A program made the position numbers and the translations under genes. DNA of 27,396 nt from JABDDM01 sp038240295 (GTDB lineage: Bacteria; Bacteroidota; Ignavibacteria; Palsa-1295), in contig JBBSDW010000024.1 in the NCBI GenBank assembly GCA_038240295.1, forward strand, positions 1 to 27,396, read 5' to 3'. This document shows, piece by piece, positions 8,767-15,843 of the stretch. Each line of letters starts with the position of its first letter. Position 1 is the first letter of the stretch. The notes under the pieces were generated by a model, which worked only from the letters and a program-made list of their open reading frames with translations, did not search any database and was not told the DNA's origin.

Positions 8767-8808
8767 AAGTTGGTAGCATAAAGTTGGTAGCATAAAATTG
8801 ATAGCATA
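8767..8808. repeat. Three-copy 14-bp tandem repeat
   Basis: Units AAGTTGGTAGCATA at 8767-8780 and 8781-8794 are identical. The third, at 8795-8808, differs at two positions (both G to A). The array fills the space between two terminators, so it is untranslated and probably weakly transcribed. Confidence 0.9.
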
Positions 8809-8835
8809 AAAAAAGGGACCAGAGGTCCCTTTTTT
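8809..8835 (-). terminator. Bidirectional intrinsic terminator after trxA
   Basis: A 12-bp stem of six A-T and six mixed pairs (8809-8820 with 8824-8835), with loop AGA and A/T runs on both sides. On the minus strand it lies 50 bp beyond the thioredoxin stop. On the plus strand it can back up the terminator at 8726-8763. Confidence 0.85.
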
Positions 8836-8885
8836 CGCAAACTGATTGCGATCAATTCAAGAATCCATTCGATGCAAAAATGCGA

Positions 8886-9227
8886 TCAATTCAAATGCGG
8901 CAGAAGTTTTGCAAGGATCTTGTCCTTGCCGACTGCGCCGATGATTTGATCGACTACCTGACCTCCTTTGAAGATCATGAGCGTCGGCACCGAGCGGATA
9001 CCAAAGTTCATCGAGATCTCGGGATTCTCGTCAACATCGACCTTGCCGATGACTGCCTTGCCTGCGTATTCGCCGGCCAGCTCTTCGATGATCGGTGCGA
9101 TCATGCGGCACGGCCCGCACCAGGTGGCCGTGAAATCGAGCAATACAGGCTTATCGCTCTTGAGTACGTCCTTTTCGAAGCTTGCGTCGGTCACATGCAA
9201 AGGACCGGTCGTTGTTGTAGTTGTCAT
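8886..9227 (-). CDS. trxA: Thioredoxin
   Basis: 113 residues, normal thioredoxin length, without a signal peptide, so cytoplasmic. It reduces protein disulfides by dithiol exchange and is itself re-reduced by thioredoxin reductase. The redox motif 'WCGPC' is at residues 36-40, 'FTATW' precedes it, and the cis-proline loop 'SVPTLMIFKGG' follows; Asp31 lies at the conserved buried-acid position. The N-terminus is an unusual run of six Thr. The gene starts 18 bp after the dnaE stop on the same strand, so it is likely co-transcribed with dnaE, and a terminator follows. The family is certain; the specific name trxA is by convention. Confidence 0.96.
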   Translation of the reverse strand: MTTTTTTGPLHVTDASFEKDVLKSDKPVLLDFTATWCGPCRMIAPIIEELAGEYAGKAVIGKVDVDENPEISMNFGIRSVPTLMIFKGGQVVDQIIGAVGKDKILAKLLPHLN

Positions 9228-9245
9228 AGTCGTATAATAGTAGTC

Positions 9246-12200
9246 CTACCTAATTAATAACACTCGGTTGTTCCCGAACGCTGTTTCGAGATCGCCCAGA
9301 AGGGCGTCTGTCGGCTCCACGGCATATTCGCGGGGCATTAGGTATCGCCGCGTTTCGCCTGCTGGTGTAGATTCAACAGTCACGTATGTCGTGCAATTCC
9401 CCTTATGCTTGTTGGCGATCCGCTTGAGCGACTCGACCGAAGGCTGCACGGCATCCGAATTCATCAAACGGACGAGAACTCCGCGCGTCATTTTCTTTCG
9501 CACAGACTTCATCTCAAGCGCCTCCTGCACGAGCACGCTTGGAGCTTCGTCGGGTCCACCACGGCGTATCTTGCCCTTAATAAATACTGGTGCTTCATCG
9601 ACCACGATCTGAGCGAACTGCCTATAAGCATCGCTCCAGAAGATGCATTCGATCTTCCCCGAAAAATCCTCGAGCTTCACGATCGCGAATGCGTTGCCAT
9701 TTTTATCGAGTTTGCGAACGATGCCGACAATAATGCCGCCCACCATGACGAGGTCGTTCTGTTTCAAGCTCTCAAGATCGACCGCGCGATGCGAAGCGAA
9801 GCTCAATACATCGACACGGTACGGTTCGAGCGGATGCCCCGAGACATAGTATCCAATCGAGCGCTTCTCGTGCGTGAGCATTTCAAGCTCCGTCCACGGC
9901 TTCATCGCGGCGTTCAGCTTAGGCTCCGGTGTTGAGGTTTCGTCGGCGCCTCCGAAGAGATTATTCTGACCGTGCTCGCTTGCAGACTGTATCTGGACAC
10001 CATAGCTCATGGCGCGGTCGACGTTCTCAAAAAGCTCTGAGCGATATTTCGCAGGTTGCGTTATGCCTGCTTCGCAGCTATCGAAGGCACCAGCTTCGAT
10101 CATCGCTTCGATCGCGCGTCGATTGACGAGTCTGGTCTCGAGTCGCGACGTAAAATTAAAGAGTGAGGTGAATCGTCCGTTCTTCTCGCGATCTTTTACC
10201 ATCGACTCGACCGCCTTTTCGCCAACGTTCTTGACGCCGGCAAGTCCGAAGCGAATCCCCTCTTTCGTGGCCGTGAAGCTGTTATAGCTCGAGTTTACAT
10301 CGGGCGGAAGTGTCGGGATCTGATATTTTTTCGCTTCGTCGATCAGTTGCACAACGTAGTCCGAGTCGGACATTTCATGCGTCATGTTCGCCGCGAGGAA
10401 TTCGGCGGAGTAGTTCGCCTTGAGATATGCGGTTTGATAGCTGATGAGCGAATAGGCGAGCGAATGCGATTTGTTAAATCCATAGCTTGCAAATTTTGCG
10501 AGGCGCTCGTAGATCTCATTTGCAATTTTTTCAGAAACTTCGTTCGCGACGCAGCCATCGATAAAGCTCGACTTCATCGCTTCCATCTTCGCGAGATCCT
10601 TCTTCCCCATTGCTCGGCGCATCTCGTCTGCTTTGGCAAGCGAGAATCCGGCAAGATCGCGAGCAACACGCATCACCTGCTCCTGCACTACGATGACGCC
10701 GTAGGTCTCCTTTAGGATTGGCTCGAGCTTCGGATGAAGATATTCGACCTTTCGCCGTCCATGTTTGCAGTCGATAAATTCCGGAATGTGATCCATCGGA
10801 CCGGGCCGATAGAGCGCATTCATTGAAGAGAGATCCTCAAGATTTTCCGGCTTCAATGCGCGCATGTAGTTCTGCATCGGCGCAGAATCGAACTGGAAGA
10901 CTGCGATCGTGTCGCCTCGTCCGAAGAGTTCGTATGTCTTTGAATCGTCGAGCGGAATTTCGTCGATGTCGATCTTGACGTTGTGATTCTGCTCGATGAG
11001 CGCAAGCGTCGTATCGATGATCGAGAGCGTGCGAAGTCCGAGGAAGTCCATCTTGAGGAGCCCGGCCTCTTCGACGTCCTTCATGTTGAACTGCGTCACC
11101 GCTTCTTCGAGCTGCGGCGTCTTGTAGAGCGGGACGTAGTCTGCAATGTCACCAGGCGCAATAACAACGCCTGCCGCATGCTTCGAAGCCGATCGAGCAA
11201 AGCCTTCGAGCACGAGCGAATATTCGATCAGCTTATCGATCAGCGGATCCTTCTTCGCGAGCAGCGCCTTGAATTCCGGCAAGTCGATCGCTTCTTTGAG
11301 AGGCGTCACGCGGCCCATGATCACCGGAATGCTCTTCGTCAGTTCGTGGATCGTCCCGAGCGGCACGCCGAGCACACGCCCCACATCTTTCAGCACAGCA
11401 CGAGCAGAGAGCGTCGAGAACGTAATGATCTGCGCCACGGACTCGCGGCCATACTTGTCGCGAACATACTCAATGACTTTCTCGCGCTTATCATCGGAGA
11501 AGTCGATGTCAATATCGGGCATCGACACGCGCTCGGGATTCAGGAAGCGCTCGAAGAGAAGATTATACTTAAGCGGATCGACATTCGTGATACCAAGCGC
11601 ATAGGCAACCAGCGACCCGGCGGCCGATCCACGACCTGGACCAACGCTTACGCCCATCCCACGTGCAGCCGCGATAAAATCCTGCACGATCAGGAAGTAA
11701 CCTGAAAAGCCCATCTTCTTGATGACGTCGAGTTCGAACTGTGCGCGATCTTCGACATCGCGCGTCATGATGCTGAATCGCTTATCGAGACCTTTGCGCG
11801 TTAGCTGTTCGAGATATCCATCGAGCGTATCGGTGCCGGAATCCGCTGGGATCGGAAACTTCGGCATCTTGAAATCCTTCGAGAGCACGACATTGCATTT
11901 GTCGGCAACCTCCATCGTCGATTCGATCGCATCGGGCCACTCCTTAAAGAGCTTGTGCATCTCCTTGGCGGAGCGGAAATAAACCTGGTCGGTCTTGTAG
12001 CGAAGCTGATTGACATCGGTTTGCTCCTTGCCTGAATCCTTGATATGCAAAAGCACATTATGCGCGACGGCGTGCTCCTGCTTTACGTAGTGGCAATCGT
12101 TTGTGCAAATGAGCTTGATGCCCATCTCGCGGCCAAGCTTCGGTGCAAGTTCGCGAACGCGCTTCTCGACTTCAAGACCATGATCCTGCATCTCGATGTA

Positions 12201-12734
12201 AAAGTCATCATCGAAAATATCTTTGTAAATGCGGGCAACATCTTTCGCACGCTCGTAATCGCCGGAGATCAGATGCGGTGAGATCACTCCGCCTGCACAC
12301 GCAGAAAGTGCAACCAGTCCTTCTCGATACTCTGCAAGGAGCGCCGTATCGATGCGCGGCTTGTAATAGAAGCCTTCGGTGTGACCTTTGGTCACGAGCT
12401 TCATCAGGTTCTGATAACCCTTCTCGTCTTTCGCGAGGAGAATCAGATGGTTATAGACCTTGCGCTTGCCTTCCGAATTAATTTCGGCTTCGCGATCGAA
12501 ACGCGAACCGTTGCCGGTAACGATATAGACTTCGCAACCGATGATCGGCTTGACGCCCTGCTTCTTCGCTTCCTTGTAAAATTCGAACGCACCAAAGAGG
12601 ACGCCGTGATCGGTAAGCGCGACTGAGGTCATGTCGTTGGCTTTGGCCGCCGATACGAGATCTTTTACATCGCAGGCTCCATCCAGCAGCGAATAGTGAG
12701 TATGATTATGAAGATGGACAAACTCCTGCGGCAT
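9246..12734 (-). CDS. dnaE: DNA polymerase III subunit alpha
   Basis: 1162 residues, the usual length of DnaE1, the replicative polymerase subunit that extends DNA at the fork. Order: an N-terminal PHP domain ('HLHNHTHYS' residues 7-14, 'ALTDHG' to His43, 'GCEVYI' with Glu68, later 'NDCHYV'); the polymerase core with 'GPGRGSAAGSLV'; catalytic Asp407 and Asp409 in 'PDIDIDFSDD' and the third Asp563 in 'MDFLGLRTL'; a tandem helix-hairpin-helix region; and a C-terminal OB fold ('VGGIIVGIVRKLD'). The PHP metal ligands appear intact, unlike in E. coli DnaE. No intein or frameshift is seen. It lies 97 bp after the barrel-fusion gene on the same strand and is followed closely by trxA. Confidence 0.97.
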   Translation of the reverse strand: MPQEFVHLHNHTHYSLLDGACDVKDLVSAAKANDMTSVALTDHGVLFGAFEFYKEAKKQGVKPIIGCEVYIVTGNGSRFDREAEINSEGKRKVYNHLILLAKDEKGYQNLMKLVTKGHTEGFYYKPRIDTALLAEYREGLVALSACAGGVISPHLISGDYERAKDVARIYKDIFDDDFYIEMQDHGLEVEKRVRELAPKLGREMGIKLICTNDCHYVKQEHAVAHNVLLHIKDSGKEQTDVNQLRYKTDQVYFRSAKEMHKLFKEWPDAIESTMEVADKCNVVLSKDFKMPKFPIPADSGTDTLDGYLEQLTRKGLDKRFSIMTRDVEDRAQFELDVIKKMGFSGYFLIVQDFIAAARGMGVSVGPGRGSAAGSLVAYALGITNVDPLKYNLLFERFLNPERVSMPDIDIDFSDDKREKVIEYVRDKYGRESVAQIITFSTLSARAVLKDVGRVLGVPLGTIHELTKSIPVIMGRVTPLKEAIDLPEFKALLAKKDPLIDKLIEYSLVLEGFARSASKHAAGVVIAPGDIADYVPLYKTPQLEEAVTQFNMKDVEEAGLLKMDFLGLRTLSIIDTTLALIEQNHNVKIDIDEIPLDDSKTYELFGRGDTIAVFQFDSAPMQNYMRALKPENLEDLSSMNALYRPGPMDHIPEFIDCKHGRRKVEYLHPKLEPILKETYGVIVVQEQVMRVARDLAGFSLAKADEMRRAMGKKDLAKMEAMKSSFIDGCVANEVSEKIANEIYERLAKFASYGFNKSHSLAYSLISYQTAYLKANYSAEFLAANMTHEMSDSDYVVQLIDEAKKYQIPTLPPDVNSSYNSFTATKEGIRFGLAGVKNVGEKAVESMVKDREKNGRFTSLFNFTSRLETRLVNRRAIEAMIEAGAFDSCEAGITQPAKYRSELFENVDRAMSYGVQIQSASEHGQNNLFGGADETSTPEPKLNAAMKPWTELEMLTHEKRSIGYYVSGHPLEPYRVDVLSFASHRAVDLESLKQNDLVMVGGIIVGIVRKLDKNGNAFAIVKLEDFSGKIECIFWSDAYRQFAQIVVDEAPVFIKGKIRRGGPDEAPSVLVQEALEMKSVRKKMTRGVLVRLMNSDAVQPSVESLKRIANKHKGNCTTYVTVESTPAGETRRYLMPREYAVEPTDALLGDLETAFGNNRVLLIR

Positions 12735-12831
12735 TTCCAGCGATCGTGATTTCTCATGACCTTAACCGCGTATCGAGCGCCAATGTTGCGAGAGAATTCA
12801 AAAAAATCGGGCGCAAGAAACACACGCGCAC

Positions 12832-15258
12832 TCAGTGGCGATATTGCAGACCGATGCGCGCGCCAAAACTTGTCAGATGCCAGTTAAGATCGCGGACCGC
12901 ATCAAAAAATGGGAAGTTCAAGTAGGCGCCAGCGAGCAGGGATACCTTCTGACTCAGCTTGAACTGTACGCCGGGCGAGAGTTCGAGCGCAATGTGAAAA
13001 CGGGTCGGAAAAGGAAGCGTCCCTGTCGCGATCGTTTTGGTTCGTGTACCTCCACTTCGCCCATCCTGATATTCGAGCGTTGCCGGATAAAGCAGATCGG
13101 CGGTCTCGACGAACGAACTTCCGACAAGAAACCCTGCGGCGAGACCAACGTAGGTATACACTTTTTCGGGTATAAAATAGTAGTAGAGACCTCCATTTAG
13201 CGTAAGATAATTGAGTGAAGCCTCTGTCGTAAAATCTTCGATCGCTTTGGATTTGCGGGCACCGAGCGTATCGCCATAGAGGATCGAATCGGTGACGAAG
13301 GCCGTATGCTGCGCGACCGCCGCGCCGGTGATATTGGCGAAGCCAATGCCTCCCGCGATCTGCACCTGCTTGCTGAAGGGGAAGAGATACATCCCCTGGA
13401 ATCCACCCGAGAGCCTTGAGCTGAAGTGATCGAACGTCCCACAGCCAGCGAGGTAGGCAGGCTTTTCGAACGTGACGTCGGAGATCGTGAACGAAGGTGT
13501 TGAAATGAACTGCACCGTCCATGACCGGCAGGCAGGACAAATATTATCACGGCCTTCAGTCAATGTATATTTCCAGCGCCCCGACTTTTCATCGCGCGTA
13601 CGGCAGATCACCCAATAACTTTCATTGTGCGCAGCATCGGCAAGCCGGAGACTCATGAACGCGCATTCGGATGTATCGCGAATGCGAAAACTAAGCGGCA
13701 ACTGCGGAGTGCCAATATCGAATTTTGGTACAACAACCGGCGATCTGAAATTCGAACTATCGATCACCTGCACTTGCGCAAGCCCGAGATCGAACAGACG
13801 ATCGTCGCGTGCGAGCAATCCAAGAAACGACTCGCCATTTTCAGAAACAAGTTCGAGCGCCGGTCGAAGTGTGTCTGCTACAAGCGGCACGGTTTGCACT
13901 AACTGTCCGCCGTCGTTGCCGTAGGAATCATAGTTATCGCTTCCGACGCCGAAGCCATAAGAATAAACACCAACGGGCTTCTCGCACAGGATTGTATGCG
14001 GGCCGTAGCCGATCTCATACTGCGCGATCGCATATTTCGAGAAACCGATCTTATGAAAATACCGATCGGGTACGCCGACACCATCGACTTTCAGTGAAGC
14101 AATCGCGTCGATCGGCACCACGAGATTGATATAGTGGTGCCAATCCCCCTGGATCGGTGTCGCAAAGCGGTAGTACTTCAGGAATTGCTCGGTCGGAGTG
14201 ATCAGTAGCATGAAAGGATCTCCGACCTTAATCGAATCGGCGTCCGAACTTTGCGCATACTCTGCCACGAGCACCGGCTTGGAGCTTGTGACGAGTGCGT
14301 TCTCGACCATGTGATTGTCTTCGTAAAAATCGCCGGCGCGGAGCTTGGCGACCAGGCGGTTGTTCACGAATACCTGCGTGTTGTCTTCGTTCGCAACGAC
14401 ACGCATCACATACTGCTCTTTGTCAAGGAAGCGTCCGATAAAAAATTGCCGGCCCCAGCTCGGTACGGGCGGTTCCATCTCGAGCAACTGATCGCAAAAG
14501 CTGACTTCGGGCGGCACCTGCGCGCAACTATGTCCGATGAAAAATCCGACTCTCTTGCTGGAGGTGATAAGCGTACCTGTTGCGTCGCTCTTCCTGCCAA
14601 GTGTGTGCGAGCCCTGCACTTGATAGACGTCGCCCTGCATCATCTCGATCGAGTAGGTCTCGCCATTGCGATGACCGCCATAGGTATCGGCCGTCAGCGA
14701 GATCACAACGGTTGTATGATCTTCTGTCGCAACAATATCGAACTGCGAAACGAACGCATTATCCTGGTTTGGAAGCGGGTAATAACCGACGGCGCGGTAG
14801 CTTGTGCCGAGCACATTCGTTGGAAGTGCAAGATAGGTGTCAGTACTTTTTTGACGTGTGGAAAGCCCGAAAACGGCAACATCATTTTCGGCTTCGACAT
14901 GCACGCCGAGCTTCTGAATTTTATCGGAGCCAAAAACCTGCGAGATCGGATCAATATCGACCGCGATCACCTCGGTCGCATGCACGGTGAATTTTCTCGA
15001 AAATCCGATACCCGGGATCGTAATTTTTCCGTTCGTTTCGCGATCGGCTGTGATGAATAATTTCGGAGTAAAAACGCTTCCATTTTCCGATTGCGCGTTT
15101 TGCGGAAAGCACATCCAGAAATCTTTGCCACGCGAATCGCCAACGGTTAGCCTGCCTGTAGAATCGCCCTGAGCGAATGCCGCATCACGAAATCCGACCG
15201 ACGCTGCAAGAACCCCGAGGAAGACCAACCATAATCGCCATTTCAGAAACGCGTGCAT
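12832..15258 (-). CDS. IgGFc-binding-domain protein fused to a C-terminal outer-membrane beta-barrel
   Basis: 808 residues from the ATG at 15258, chosen because it directly precedes a signal peptide (residues 1-29, 'AAFA' then Gln30); the frame is open 121 codons further upstream, but that part overlaps the preceding gene and looks non-coding. Residues ~44-450 resemble the IgGFc-binding-protein N-terminal domain (PF17517-like): 'GKDFWMCFPQN', repeated 'ATEDHTTVVISL' / 'ANEDNTQVFVN' segments and the closing 'GVYSYGFGVGSDN'. A linker of ~130 residues with Cys follows. From ~residue 585 to the end there are alternating amphipathic strands with Gly/aromatic girdles ('GMYLFPFSKQVQIAGGIG', 'GARIGLQYRH'), typical of an 8-10-strand outer-membrane barrel. 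I infer a barrel-anchored protein with its large domain on one face of the outer membrane. The ligand is unknown; no claim of IgG binding is made. Confidence 0.75.
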   Translation of the reverse strand: MHAFLKWRLWLVFLGVLAASVGFRDAAFAQGDSTGRLTVGDSRGKDFWMCFPQNAQSENGSVFTPKLFITADRETNGKITIPGIGFSRKFTVHATEVIAVDIDPISQVFGSDKIQKLGVHVEAENDVAVFGLSTRQKSTDTYLALPTNVLGTSYRAVGYYPLPNQDNAFVSQFDIVATEDHTTVVISLTADTYGGHRNGETYSIEMMQGDVYQVQGSHTLGRKSDATGTLITSSKRVGFFIGHSCAQVPPEVSFCDQLLEMEPPVPSWGRQFFIGRFLDKEQYVMRVVANEDNTQVFVNNRLVAKLRAGDFYEDNHMVENALVTSSKPVLVAEYAQSSDADSIKVGDPFMLLITPTEQFLKYYRFATPIQGDWHHYINLVVPIDAIASLKVDGVGVPDRYFHKIGFSKYAIAQYEIGYGPHTILCEKPVGVYSYGFGVGSDNYDSYGNDGGQLVQTVPLVADTLRPALELVSENGESFLGLLARDDRLFDLGLAQVQVIDSSNFRSPVVVPKFDIGTPQLPLSFRIRDTSECAFMSLRLADAAHNESYWVICRTRDEKSGRWKYTLTEGRDNICPACRSWTVQFISTPSFTISDVTFEKPAYLAGCGTFDHFSSRLSGGFQGMYLFPFSKQVQIAGGIGFANITGAAVAQHTAFVTDSILYGDTLGARKSKAIEDFTTEASLNYLTLNGGLYYYFIPEKVYTYVGLAAGFLVGSSFVETADLLYPATLEYQDGRSGGTRTKTIATGTLPFPTRFHIALELSPGVQFKLSQKVSLLAGAYLNFPFFDAVRDLNWHLTSFGARIGLQYRH

Positions 15259-15299
15259 TGAGACCAGATTTTTGTGAGAGGAAGTGAGCGTGACGGGCT

Positions 15300-15767
15300 T
15301 CAATGAATGATGACAAAGCGCGAATCCTGGACCTGATCGAGCGCGCCGGTTGAGGTGTAGATCGTTAGCCGAATAAAATAGGTACCGGTTGCAAGACCTT
15401 GCGAGGAAAATGCGAAGGTATGCAGCCCGCCAGCGGTAAGCGATGCCGTCTGAAGTTCGCCTGAGGTGACCGTGCGATCGAGAATATCGACCACTCGCAA
15501 GCCGATCACCTGCGGATCGAGATTGTAATACTGGATCGTGACACTTTGACCGTGCATCGCCGGCGAGGGATAGGTCTCGACGAGGTAGGTACCACGCCGC
15601 GGACGAATGGGTCCGCCGCAAAGCGAATCGGTCTGCGCGCTCACCGCGCTATCGAGGGATTGCGATTGCGCGCAAGCCTGCTGTGGAAGAACTTCTACCG
15701 TCGCGATCAGTAGAACAATCAGAATGGCAACTTTCGTGATCAATGTGGCAAAAAGATGAAATGACAC
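15300..15767 (-). CDS. Small exported protein consisting mainly of a T9SS type A sorting domain
   Basis: About 155 residues from a GTG at 15767; a TTG at 15743 is also possible, and an ATG at 15911 would overlap the end of aspS and is less likely. A signal peptide ('AILIVLLIATVEVLP', cleavage after 'QACA' leaving Gln) is followed by ~25 residues of linker with one Cys and then directly by a sorting domain: 'TYPSPAMHGQSVTIQYY', 'LRVVDILDRTV', 'GLATGTYFIRLTIY'. No cargo domain is present. It sits 41 bp upstream of the IgGFc/barrel gene on the same strand and probably shares its transcript. It may be a remnant of a larger T9SS cargo or a true mini-protein. The start is uncertain; the domain call is sound. 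Confidence 0.7.
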   Translation of the reverse strand: MSFHLFATLITKVAILIVLLIATVEVLPQQACAQSQSLDSAVSAQTDSLCGGPIRPRRGTYLVETYPSPAMHGQSVTIQYYNLDPQVIGLRVVDILDRTVTSGELQTASLTAGGLHTFAFSSQGLATGTYFIRLTIYTSTGALDQVQDSRFVIIH

Positions 15768-15843
15768 GACGGTTTGAACAAGCGGGTAGTCTTCAAAAAG
15801 TCCCTGAAATTTGGCCCCGAGGCTCGGGCGATGTGGGAAACCC

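Noticed and set aside
12800..12826. Possible terminator between the barrel-fusion gene and dnaE
   Set aside because: On the minus strand a 4-bp GCGC stem precedes a seven-T run; the stem is too short to call.
15259..15621. N-terminal extension of the IgGFc/barrel frame
   Set aside because: It overlaps the sorting-domain gene, has low-complexity Arg/Ser composition, and a signal peptide begins exactly at the ATG at 15258.
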